In this document: one piece after another, positions 37,241-47,966 of the stretch
Numbering within the stretch: position 1 is the stretch's first letter
Layout of the letters: each line of letters begins with the position of its first letter
NCBI GenBank assembly: GCA_013400975.1
Contig: WBMZ01002716.1
Coordinates: 1-64,000, forward strand
Length of the DNA: 64,000 nt
Direction: 5' to 3'
Source: Atrichornis clamosus
Taxonomy: Eukaryota > Chordata > Aves > Passeriformes > Menuridae
Made by a program: the position numbers and the translations under genes
Notes under the pieces: model-generated
Seen by the model: the letters and a program-made list of their open reading frames with translations, nothing else
Told to the model about the DNA's origin: nothing
Databases searched by the model: none

Positions 37241-39468
37241 CGCCAGCTCGGGAACCTCTCAGAGCAACGGCAGCCTCGGAGAGAGAGACAGACATACAGG
37301 GAAAAGGTGAAGAGGGGAGGGTTTCAATTTTCCGTGGGCTCTCACATGTCTGGTGTGGTCTCCTGCCGGTGGCAGCAGCCGAGGTCTCAGGCAACAGACA
37401 GCTGGAACCCTCTCTGGAGGGAGGGAGGAGATGGGGAGCCCGGTTTCCCCGTGCAGATGGGGAGGGTCTCCCGGCAATGACAAGTACTGAAAAGTTGCAG
37501 TCAGCCAGCAGCTCCTGCAAGCAGTGGCCTTACCACTGGTAAGGAGAAGCAGCCAGGAAAAATTCCACAGCAGTTCCAAGACCCCTGAGCAGGAGAAAAA
37601 TCCAGCACCCAAGCCCACAACTGCCTGCCCTCCAAGCCGTGCCTGCCTCACGGCTAAGAAGTTGCCAAACCTACACAGTTCCCCTCCCCCGTCCCCAGAA
37701 CCATTTCAACTGTATGGCAAAGCCCTGGCTAGTTCTATTGTATTTTTAATGGCCCATTTACCATTTACTTAGTAACAAATGGAAAGAAATCCCCTGAAAA
37801 GAACCTAACCCTCAACTGTAGGTAAGCCGAAATATAAACTGGTCTAAATTATTTAAATATTTCTTCAACAGCCTTTCAAAGATCATACTGGGAGCTCTGT
37901 AGATTTAACTGTATACTGCCATCCCTATTATAGTCATCACCTCAAGAAATACTAGTATTGAAACTATGATAGAACCGGTATTGACTTCAGAGGAAAAGAC
38001 CTGGAAGAATACTGTTTCAGCCAACCAGCTCTTTTTTGAGATTTACTATATGACATTCTTTTCCACCATGCAAAGCCTCTAGAAGTTTCTGAAAACCTGC
38101 CTTCACTGGTTTCCATTCTGTCATCATCCTTATTTGACAGGCAGAAAGCTGAGACAGACCAGACAAGTGAACTGACCTCCCTAGATCTATCTAGGTAGAC
38201 ACTGGCAGGTTTGGGACTCATTTCTCCCATGTTGCCTGCAACCTTTATATTTTCATTCAGGATTCCATAACGAGGGCTGATGAAATCATGGCCTGAGTTA
38301 CTAAATCTTGGCCTCCTCTTGGTTGGACATAATTGTTTAGAAAATAGTATGTGTGATGAAAGCTTGGTAAGGGAACAGAAGAGAGGCAGTTCTAAGAAAC
38401 AGAACCAAAAAAATCCCAAGAATGTAAATAATTCTGAACCAGTGCTTGAGAAAGGAAGAGCTTAAGGCAAAACTTAAGGAGAATTCTTTGTCTTGCTCGT
38501 TAATTTACCAGGGGAGAGTGGTTGATACACAAAGAGCAAGTTCAGTGAAGTTGGGTGGTTTTTTTGTTGATGTGTTTGCTCTAAATTTTTTTGCAATTCA
38601 AAGTCATTGGTTTTTTTCCCTGGTGATGGCTTGTCTTATACTGAGTGTTGGAACAGTCTGCTGCAACTCCAGAGTTTTACAAGGCACACTCTCAGCATAA
38701 GCTAATTCATCATGATAAACTGTAATCTTTTCTGTTTGGGACTCTGGGCCTGATGGTGTGCCTACAATAGGCATGAAATGGGACAGCTTGCAACTGTACA
38801 TGGATTCCTCTTCTTATTAGAAGCAGATTAATCCTGGAACAAAAAATGTCAAGAGGAAAATGAGTGCAAAAAATAAACTCTGTGTCAAAGTTAACCACTC
38901 AGTAAAGTCAGTACTCTCAGATTGCAACTACTCTTCTGACTTGTTTTATATCATTGAATCTTTACTGATTTTAATACCATTAAATCTGATTTATAGCACT
39001 AGCGTAAGGACAGGGAATGGCATTATTAATTTGCATTATCAGGTTGCTCCCTGAATTTGCACCCATAACTATGTTTTTAGAAGCAAGTTAAAGTTTCTTA
39101 TTGTATCCACAGAAAGATCTATTTAAGTGATAGTAGTTTCATATCCCAAAACAATTCATACCACTGAGGAGTGAATCAGCTTAGAAAAAAGAGATCTGCA
39201 TCTCTTTTCATTCCTTACAACTTCCAGAGACAACTTTTCAGGTTTCAGCAATGCTAAGAGCTTGATTGTTCTTTCTCTGCTCGCATACCAAAGATTCCTT
39301 GCTTTTCTTCAGCAACACAATATTGAAATGTGGTGTCCTGGACCTTAATATTCTACCTGCCTTGCAGAAATGCAGCAGACCTTATCTTACTTGGTAAAAT
39401 CCTCACTAGTTCCAGTGGAATTCAGAATCAGAGTAGAAGCAGGTGGCACAGAAGGAAATGTGAGCTGG

Positions 39469-39482
39469 TGTGTGTGTGTGTA
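39469..39482. repeat. Short GT microsatellite
   Basis: About seven GT units. Only a minor simple repeat. Confidence 0.7.
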
Positions 39483-40828
39483 TTAGCCATTACACAGGAT
39501 GGCAGTTTATTCTGCCATATAGCTGATGCTGATAGAGGAGCAGGTGGACAGGGCACCCCAATTTACCTTACATCATCTGATAAATCTGCTTTGGAAAGGC
39601 TGTTCACAGAGAATCTGAAGTGGAGCTGAGTTCCCCAAACTTCAAACCACAGTGTTACTATTCGGAAGAAAAAAGCTTTTACTGCTACTATGATGATTTT
39701 CTTGAGGTTTGTTTTTGCTGGAAACAAATTCAAAAAATGAATATTATCTGCTATCTCTCTGCCATTTCTTCTGTTATCATTCTTCTTTCCTAGAATTGCC
39801 CATGACTGGCACCTTTGATCATTCAGAAAAATGTGAATGCTTAAAACTTTTGGGGAGTCTAGTCTTTAATGGCATTCTAGTTTGAAAATATTTCAATGAA
39901 ATAGTCAGTGTAATTCCTACCTTTTTCTTGTATAAAAAAACCTCTCTTCAATTTGTTTACTCTGGGAAAGATAGAAATTTGCAATGTGTCATAGACAGCT
40001 TTGTCCTAAGGCCAGTGCTGTTGAGCTGTCTCAGCAATAATCTCAAAAAAATCAGCTCAAGTTCCTTCTAAAGACAGAGAGATGATCGTAGATGAGGATA
40101 CCTCTTCCAAAGATTACAGGTACTGAAATATCATTACATAACCTCTGGAGTCTAAGAGTCTGGCATTTTCCAGAGGAAAATTTTTTTCTTAAGGTTTTCT
40201 GTCAGGTAGTGTGTTAACATTCAGTGTCTGATATGAATCCAGAACAATTTTTATCTTACATGAATCTGTAAAGATTAAGAGGTCCTAAGTAGAGCAGTGT
40301 TTGGCAAAGGAACGAACTTGCTTCAAGGAAAGTTCTGCTGATCTGTGTTCTCCTGATCCCTGTTCATCTACCAGGAAGAATAGTCCCTGCTGTGGTGACA
40401 AGGACTGTCTGAACAGCAAGGCCCATCTCTGTCCATCTCTGCCCTCCCCAGGGCATGCAAAGTTTGAAAACGTCTGTGTGCACAGCTTGAACGCATCCCA
40501 CCGTCCTGCCAGTGCTGGAGCTGTCAGGGGGTCAGCAGCTGGATACAAGCCCCCCTGAGTCCTGCTGATGTGAACTGGGTTTCAGTACTGCTCTGTGTAT
40601 TTGGCCTATGGCTCAGTGGAAGCATCATAGGATCAGCCACGAAGACTTACACTCTTCTGCTGTCCTTAATATTAAAAAGAAACCTGATGATTAGCCAATC
40701 TTTTTTTTGATGTTCACTTGCGGGACACATTTCAGCTCACAACAGGGACCTTCTTCATGTGCTTTTTTCCCTTGGTTGATGCTCCAGGGATTCTGATCTG
40801 AATCTGTCTACATATAAAAGCTGGAAGG

Positions 40829-40844
40829 GAAGAGAGAGAGAGAG
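40829..40844. repeat. Short GA microsatellite
   Basis: About eight GA units. Only a minor simple repeat. Confidence 0.7.
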
Positions 40845-42694
40845 TCCCTAGCTCCCATCACAGATGGCTGATAATTAGTGTACCATTTCCATCTCCTTAA
40901 AAACACAGCAAAAATAGTTTTCTAGTGACAATGTGATGACTTCAAGCTGTTTTGCATCTCAGTAATGGTGTTGAAAAAAACACAGAAAGAATCTGTACCT
41001 CTGAATAAAAATAAACACTTGAAAGTTTATTTTTACTTATTTACACTGGGTCAAATATTACATGCCCTTCAAATTTATTACATGGGAAATTTTGTCTGAG
41101 TGGGATCTGCAGACTTATGGAAATAGAGATATATTGGGAATAACTGCCAAAACCTTTCAGACATGAAATATGATAATAGATCTTAAAAGTAAATATATGT
41201 TAAATTAAAAGCCATAGATGGCTGAACCAAAACCCAATTTCACTTTCTGGTTTAACATTCTTATATTAACACATGGTGTGCTCTCAGTCAGGAATTATGT
41301 TCTACTGTGGTGTCTCCTCACTCAGCTGATTCAGCTCCATGGCTGCAGGGGTGCACAGTCTGTACCACCACAACCCTCATGTACGCAAAAGTGCTACTCA
41401 TAGGCAGTGCAGGGTGTACAATCTTCTAATGCATAAACTGTTACCAGTTCTCAGATAGCTATCTCCACCTTCAAAACTTCCCAGACAAATGAAAATCCCC
41501 AAACATTCTATGGTTTACAAAATTTTGTTGATAACACCAAATTCTCCTGGAAGGCAGGACGTAGGACCCCATTCTGAGTAGCTCTGTTTTCTTTTGCAAT
41601 GCCAATCTTGATCACTTCCTTCGGTCACCTCTTCTTGTCATCCTCTCTCCCCATGTTAGAAATGACATCTCTTATTTTTCTGCCTCAAATTCTTGATTAT
41701 GTTTCTGCTAAAGGGAGGTCGGGACCTTCTGTCACCAGCAGCTCTGATGAATGATGAAGCTAAGGCCAGTTCTTGTAGGATATCTATAGCAGTCTTGGAC
41801 TTTAGTAACTTCTTAAGCCAGCATCTCACTGTTGGGAATTTTTCCTTTTCCTCAATGCAGTTCAGTTGAAGAAATTAAACAAAACAGTGCAAATACTAAG
41901 ATGAAAATGCTGTTAAGATAATCTTTTGTATGCTTAAGAATTATTCAGATGTTACTGCAACTCTAAGCAAAATCTTAAGTTTGCTCTGAAAGCTTAATTT
42001 TAGTTAAATATCTGGGACCAATTCTGACTTCACATCTATTGAGAGACCAGCTAATGCCAAGTGAGATTAAAAGCTGTCAGCCTGTTCTCCCTTGGTGAAG
42101 ATGAGATGAAAAATAGTCAGATTATGCTTCTTCTGGGAGATGTGCACGAGTCTGGCAATCTCAGTAATGAGGCACAGACCAGTGCTGTATGTTGTGCAGA
42201 TAACGTAAAACACAGTCTGACCATGCCCGGAGCAGTCATAGATCTGACCTCACTTCTGAAAGATCATCTGTGTGCCTTTGGGCATCTGTGTATCTCTGGG
42301 CTTAATGCATTTCCTCAACAATCCAAAAAGGTTTGTATTGAGGGTCAAGTAATACGCTTTGACTCTGTTGTTGTGGTTTAAGCCCAGATGGAAAATTAAG
42401 CACTGTGCAGCCTCTCGCTGAACCCCTCTCTATCCTCCTCCTCCCCTCAGTGGACTGGGGAGGAGAATCAAAAGAAATACTTGCAGCTTGAGATAAGAAC
42501 AGTTTAATATTTGAAATCAAAGTAAAATACAATAAAAATGGTAAAAAATAGTAGTAATATTAATAATAATAATAATGGGAAAGAAAAACACCCCAAACAA
42601 GTGATGCACAATACAATTGTTCACTACCCACTGGCCAATGCCAGTCTCCCATTCTCAAACCCGGAGCAGCTGCCCTTCCAAGTAATTCACTCAG

Positions 42695-42702
42695 TTTATA
42701 TA
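42695..42702 (-). promoter_or_regulatory. TATA box of the outer LTR
   Basis: TATATAAA on the minus strand, in the position expected for the U3 core promoter of ERVL-type LTRs. The second LTR is inserted only 2-8 bp upstream of it in the direction of transcription, so the outer LTR's upstream U3 control region is now about 0.5 kb away. Confidence 0.65.
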
Positions 42703-42704
42703 CA

Positions 42705-42710
42705 GGGCAT
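42705..42710. repeat. Target-site duplication, left copy (GGGCAT)
   Basis: GGGCAT immediately precedes the TG start of the inner LTR and is repeated exactly at 43217-43222 after its CA end. Six bases is the duplication size typical of alpha- and betaretrovirus-like (ERVK-type) integrases. Confidence 0.9.
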
Positions 42711-42867
42711 TGTGGAGGGGTGGGAGCCCATTGCACTCCCCTGGAGAAGCCAGAGATAAGCTACCTTCCTCAGGGTCAGGGTGAGATCCCAACATGCCCT
42801 GCTTCTCCATGGTAATAGCCTGTACCCTGTTGGCCAACTGGTTTCTACCCCATCCCCTACCTTTCCC

Positions 42868-42875
42868 ATAAAAAG
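42868..42875 (+). promoter_or_regulatory. TATA-like box of the inner LTR
   Basis: ATAAAAAG preceded by CC and followed by CCCGG, about 30 bp upstream of a plausible transcription start near 42898. It could still drive transcription rightward, but no downstream transcript is evident. Confidence 0.6.
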
Positions 42876-42940
42876 CCCGGCTTCTGCCCCTGACAGTAAG
42901 GTGTGTTGTGTCTGGTGTCCCCTTGGCAGGGTGCTCGGAC

Positions 42941-42946
42941 AATAAA
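42941..42946 (+). terminator. Polyadenylation signal of the inner LTR
   Basis: AATAAA at the expected R-region position, followed within 25 bases by the likely cleavage region near GGAATTGCC. It could end transcripts that enter from the left. Confidence 0.65.
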
Positions 42947-43216
42947 GACTACCCTTGCGGAATTGCCATGCGAGGCTCCTGTCTCTCTGCCCCCGTGTTT
43001 GCCTTGGGCGATTTCACAAGGAGCTGAATTCACTAAGAGCTGAAATCACAAGAGCTGAAATAACTTGTAGCAGAGAAGCTGCTACACTTGCTGGGATCAC
43101 CTGTCCCCCAGGGAGATCTGCCGACACCCCTGGAAGAGCCGTTCTTTCCGGGACGCTCTCTATCCGGGAAGGTCGCGGCGTGCCTGGTGCGGAGCAGCAC
43201 CGGACCCCCTGCGACA

Positions 43217-43222
43217 GGGCAT
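43217..43222. repeat. Target-site duplication, right copy (GGGCAT)
   Basis: Exact copy of 42705-42710. After it the outer LTR continues with GACATTCTATGG, which in uninterrupted copies directly follows the same GGGCAT-like stretch. This confirms the insertion boundary. Confidence 0.9.
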
Positions 43223-43494
43223 GACATTCTATGGTGTGGAATATCCCTTTGGTCAGTTCAGGTCATCCTTTCCAGCTGTGCTTCCCCCCTGTTTTGTTTG
43301 CATACCTCCTCCACCCTCTCCCTGCCAGAGCATGAGACAGGGAAAAAAGAAGTGCTTGACTTGGGATAAACATGACTTAGCAAAAACCAAAACATCAGTG
43401 TGCTATCAACACCATTCTCATTCCAAATCCAAAACACAGCACTCTTAGCAGCTACTGAGAAGAAATTAACCCTACCCTAGCTGAAACCAGAACA

Positions 43495-46400
43495 CCTATA
43501 CATGCATTAAGTAGGACTGAGATGTGATCAGATTTTACTGGTGAAAGAGCTATTGCTGTACTAATTTCCTGCAGTGTCTTCATTAGGTTTTTATCATTTG
43601 TGACAAATTCAATTAATGTCAGTTAAAGGTCTTCTACTTATTGACTTAACATTGTCCTAAAGTGCCTCTAACTTACTCTCATCCTGTTTTTCAAGCCTTC
43701 TATGAATGCAAAATGTTAGTAACTAAGGAGTACAGTCAGCATCATCAGTTTTTAGAACTGAAAGCCTCTGCAGTTTAGAAGGAAGCCAGTGGGTGATTCC
43801 CAACCTCTACACGTTATGATACTTGCTTCCATGCACTTACACTGATTTACATCAACCTAGTGAGCAGAAACAAAGTACAGGTTCTTGCTTCTCTGGAGAA
43901 ACATGGGGATGGGTGTGAATAATGAAAAAATTTTCTCCCAATACATCTATATAACAGCTTGCTGCTAGTCTCAACCCTTTTTTTTCTTCTTCATTTATGT
44001 GTCTAAAATTACACAGTTCTTGTTTTGGTTGGCTAATGCTTCTGCCTACTTTTTGGTAAATCATCACACGGGGAAAATACATATATGTGAGAAAAACTTT
44101 GCTAAGTTGAGCTGAATTCACTGGGTGTTGCCTAAACATGAACCAAACAATAAAAGCAGTGCTTGGAAAAGGTTTAGGGAGACAGGTATCTGGAGTGCCC
44201 AGATTTTTGGAAATTGTAATGAGACAGTGAATTGAAAAGTGAGAAAATTACTGAAGAAGATGCTTTCTCAGTGTGGGTGTACATGGTTGTTTCTTTCCCA
44301 GATCAATCAGTGTTTAGAAAACTGTCTCCAGCTGGTGAAATGACCATGTAGCTCCAACATGGCACTGTTCTGGAAGCCTGAATATGCTGGTTCAGATCAC
44401 AGTCAATGAGTGCAGCAAACACTGAGCTTTTTGAATATAAGAAGACCTTCCTGGGCTTTGAACTCCTTTTTGTTTTGATTTAAGCATATGACAATAAAAT
44501 GTCAGCCTGAAAGTTTTTGATTTCTTTTATTTATTGCTTTAGCTGATCATTTTGGAGGGTTTTGGCAAATAAATGAAGGGAAAAGAACTATTTGCATACA
44601 CATTTTGAGCAAGGGTGTATAGCAGACAGCATGAAAGTGAGATTTGTTCAGTGACTGCTGTTTGGACACAGACAAAAGAGTGTTCACCAACATAGCCATT
44701 AAATACCCCAGCTGTTTGCCTATGAAATCACAAAAAGTACCTTCTGAGCATTTTTATCATTATCAACTTATGCTTACGGCATTGGACAGAAACTGAAGAG
44801 ATTGAAGAAATTCATTACATTAAAGATAAAAGGCTCTCACACAATCCATTTCCATCTCCCAGTTTATGAACCTGTCTGATTCCGAGGACTTCATATATGT
44901 TTTGTGATGCAGCATCCTGAAGCTCCACTTGTCTGTGCATTCCAGTGCAGATAATTTCAAGCTGGTCTCAGTGCTTTTTATTGCTCAGCTTTTCCACTCA
45001 GGTGTAACTTAAGCTCATTGGTTTAATGCAGCTCTTGGAAGACAGCTGGCTCACCTTCTGGCCAGAACTGAGCCTCTGCAGAGTGAGCTTTCCATCAGCT
45101 GCAGCAGGTGGAATTGGCATGACAAACTGTTTTTGAGGTGACATTGTAGGTTTTTGTCTTGTAGTGCCTGACAGGAAGGCTGCAAAGCTTCCCATTTCCC
45201 TGCCATGCTTCTCAAAGTTCCTCCAGCCCCTGTGCCACCATCAAATAAAGCCTGCAATTGCAGTGCAGCTCTGCAGTCGGATCTTTTAGAGGTATTGCCC
45301 CACCATTAAGAATTCTGCAGTGTATTTGAATTTTTTTCTGTAATGAAAGGAAAGGAAAGGTAAGAGTCACCTTTAGCTAACTTGAAAGGAGTAGGTGAAA
45401 ACTGGCTTGGTTTTTCAAAAACTGTAATTGTGACATTCTGCATGGAAAGCTCCACTTGCAAAGATGAATATTTCATTAATTTTTAAGGATGTGAAACTGT
45501 ACTGCAACATTAACTAGAGCACTTGTTGTCTAGCCAATGCACTAATACCATGCAACGGTCATATTATTTTATTCTGTTAAAATAGTCATCGAAAAGCTAG
45601 TTAAACTTAAAATGGTGAAACATCAAAGTGCAGTTTTATTCATATGAGTTATTACTTTGAAGAAATTACTAGTTTTCTCACTGAAAAATTACTATGAACT
45701 CTCCCTCAAAAAAACCTTGAATAATGTAAAACTCAATCTAAAATGCTGCATGAGAGAGATGGGGTAAATTCTATTATTCATAAAGAGTGTTCTGTCTCTT
45801 GAAATTAATTATCTCTAAACCTCATTTTTCTCTATTACTACTCAACACCCTATTAGCAGACAAACAACACCTGGTGGCTAGATCTGACCATTGTATTAAT
45901 GCAGTGATGTTTCTTGTCTTTCTTTAAAACAAGTTTCTCAGATAATTTTGGAAATAACAAGAGAAAGAGAGCTGATTGTCTTCTCCCTTTCTTGAGGCGT
46001 TCTGTAGTCCATATTAGTCCAAAACAGGCATTAAACTGTCTGACCCAAGGGATTATATAAGGCAGGAAACAGTCAAAAATGAACAGCGTTTGTAAAGTTG
46101 TCTGGGAGCTGGCTATCTTCAAAAGCTTGCTGAGCATATCTGGTTTTTACTAACAACAATTTTCCGAAATTTTGCCTGTAGTTTTCAGATTTTCAGTTTA
46201 TCTGTGTCCTTTCCTGGCCTAGAATAACCAGTTTGGATGCATGTATCCAAACAGAGGGAAAGACAAAGGCACTTGGCAAACAGTTGAATCCCTAAAGAGT
46301 CCAGAAAACAGACTACAGTTGATAAATTCAGGAGAAAAGATTGCAGAAAAGTCTTAGGAAAGGCTTTGCACCTATTACTTGGGAAAATTTTCTTTTAAAA

Positions 46401-47554
46401 CAAAGCTTGTGTTACTTTGATTTTGGTATTCAATTCTTTTCTAGAGTCCTAAAAATGAAGAACCATGCATGATTTCCATAAGAACACTTAGAGTAGGATG
46501 GAAATAGCACATTTCTAAAATGTATATTTTATATCCTGAATGACAGTGCAAAAGGCACTTTGGGTTTATGTTACATACTTGCATCTTGGGCACTGCTGAG
46601 ACACACTTAAGAGTTAACTCATTCTGTTAGGTGTAGTGGTCCCAAGAACATTACAGCAGGCATTTAAAAAACCAAAAAGCCCAACAATATAGCAAACCAA
46701 AACATCACAGAATTGAAGCCTTTCATCTCCAGGTTTGTAGAATCTAGGTGTGACATACTGCATGCTGTAATCACAGCGTGAAAGTTACAAGTATCTCTGG
46801 GAAAGACCAGAGGAGGATGTGGTTTGTATATGTGAAAGTACAGTGTCTAAGTGTTGTGTGAAACGAATTCAAGAATGTTTTGTAAATCAGGAAAGATCAC
46901 AAAAGTGATGCCATCTAATCTGCCATCTGAAGGAATTTGCTTTCAAGCAATCTACAGCATCCTCAGCACTGCCTAAAACATCTTCTGCGAGATGACAGTA
47001 CACTCACTTCCCTTAGTACATTTGATTTGTTTAATTGTGCCATTATGTGCTAGCCTCTTTTGTACTTATTGGCAGGTAGAAAACAATATTTATTAGACCC
47101 TCAGAAAGCTAGTTTTTTAATTCTCTTTATCCTTTCTTCAAATACAAGAATGCAGCCTGGGTAGGAGCAGTGAGTACAGCCGTACTGCAGAAAGAGGATG
47201 CACTTAAGAAAGGTATAATACTACTTCATCCAAATCTAGCCACATTTTCCTGCTTTCCTGTTACTTTCTGCATTTTAAATATATGTTATCCCTTTTCCAG
47301 AAGAACATTCTGGTGGTATTCTGAGATCCTCTCTTATTGAAATAGAAGCCTTTGAAGAAAACTTTGTTATTGAAACATATTTTCTGGTCGGCTTACGATA
47401 TTATAAAATTTTCTGACCTCTAGTATGAGCGTTGCAAATTCTCCAAAATAGATTCTTCCACTGAAAAGTTGCTAAGCAACTAATCCTGTCTGATCTATTG
47501 TAGTTCAAATAAATGAAACAGACATATAGAAGAGAGTTTATAAACCTAATGGGG
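43495..47554. other. Unique noncoding stretch
   Basis: No gene is supported. A small GGAAA/GGAAAGG run lies at about 45345-45361 and an AATAAAGCC near 45245 resembles an LTR polyadenylation region, but no matching LTR ends are visible. Otherwise nothing can be named. Confidence 0.5.
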
Positions 47555-47680
47555 TGTAAAAACAAACAAACCTAAACTCATAAACAAATAGATATATAAT
47601 ATATTTAATCACAAAATAAATAACACTGTAGGAAAACAAAACAAAAAAAAAAACGCAAAAAACCCCAGCCTACAAAAAGT
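47555..47680. repeat. A-rich low-complexity sequence
   Basis: AAAC/AAAT-type runs with a TA-rich centre and several A runs of up to 11. It could include the tail of a decayed retroposon, but no body is recognisable. Confidence 0.6.
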
Positions 47681-47931
47681 ACTTGAAAACATTTTAAGAA
47701 AAAGCAAAAAAGGGTCAGCATTGTCTCTTCACAGGTCCAGACTGGCTGTCACTTCTGTCTGCTCTTTGGCATCCTTAATGGTTACTTGATGTCCTTTTTG
47801 CTGGGTATTTTTCCTTGCTTGATATAAGTGTTACTTATTTAGTTAAAAATAAGCTCTTATTCATCTTTCAGAAGAGCTGTCATGAATTTTTTTTTTTTAA
47901 TTTACATCTAGAATCAGGGGAAAGTTTCTCT

Positions 47932-47966
47932 CTGCTTCCATGTACTGCTTCCATGCACTGCTTCCC
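47932..47966. repeat. 13-bp tandem repeat, about 2.7 copies
   Basis: CTGCTTCCATGTA, CTGCTTCCATGCA and a partial CTGCTTCCC follow one another without linker. It is a short local tandem duplication without known function. Confidence 0.85.

Larger units (their letters stand above)
36920..37300. promoter_or_regulatory. CpG-rich island
   Basis: In an otherwise AT-rich, CpG-poor window this stretch is strongly GC-rich and contains on the order of 30 CpG dinucleotides by eye. It holds the 49-bp minisatellite with CTCF-like cores. CpG islands in birds usually mark promoters or other constitutively unmethylated sites. Here no coding first exon can be shown. Possible splice donors downstream lie at 37305 (AAG|GTGAAG) and 37539 (CTG|GTAAGG), so a noncoding or distant alternative first exon is conceivable. 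The other reading is that the GC content simply reflects the tandem repeat. Confidence 0.55.
37301..42368. other. Noncoding stretch between the CpG-rich island and the nested LTRs
   Basis: No gene is supported. Frames over 37153-37651 owe their length to GC-rich sequence low in stop codons. A 151-codon minus-strand frame at 37964-38419 is unrecognised. A plus-strand frame at 40301-40558 has nine or so cysteines in its first half but no known cysteine pattern. A GT repeat lies at 39469-39482 and a GA repeat at 40829-40844. Confidence 0.5.
42711..43216 (+). mobile_element. Solo LTR (ERVK-like), nested in the outer LTR
   Basis: A 506-bp element starting TGTGGAGGGG and ending CTGCGACA, so it has the TG...CA ends of an LTR, flanked by perfect GGGCAT duplications. 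A TATA-like ATAAAAAG (42868-42875) and an AATAAA signal 66 bp further on (42941-42946) give a U3 of about 190 bp, a short R and a U5 of about 250 bp. U5 contains three imperfect tandem copies of GAGCTGAA-containing 15-16-mers (43021-43067). No internal retroviral sequence remains. The 6-bp duplication and layout suggest an ERVK/betaretrovirus-like source; the family name is inference. Intact duplications indicate it is younger than its host LTR. Confidence 0.88.
42369..43494 (-). mobile_element. Solo ERVL-type LTR, interrupted by a second LTR
   Basis: Read on the minus strand this is a complete long terminal repeat of the avian ERVL type. It starts TGTTCTGGTTTCAGC (43494 downward) and ends ...TTAAACCACAACA (42369). 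A TATATAAA box lies at 42702-42695, and a TAA/ATT-rich run and CTTATCTCAA near 42496-42487 mark the R/U5 region. Without the insertion at 42711-43216 and its duplicated 6 bp it is about 614 bp. No gag, pol or second LTR flanks it, so it is a solo LTR left by recombination. Its flanks TCTGT and CCTAT agree at 3 of 5 positions with two transitions, so a 5-bp target duplication, if that is what it is, has decayed. Confidence 0.85.

Noticed and set aside
37104..37542. Repetitive Gly/Ala/Leu-rich frames over the GC-rich minisatellite
   Set aside because: The 49-bp period shifts the frame in each unit, and length is due to few stop codons in GC-rich DNA.
37964..38419. Minus-strand open frame of 151 codons
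   Set aside because: Unrecognisable, with overlapping frames on the opposite strand; chance length.
40301..40558. Cysteine-rich 85-codon frame
   Set aside because: No signal peptide and no known cysteine spacing; the opposite strand also has an 87-codon frame over the same bases.
45245..45252. AATAAAGCC resembling an LTR polyadenylation region
   Set aside because: No LTR ends, TATA box or duplication could be found around it.
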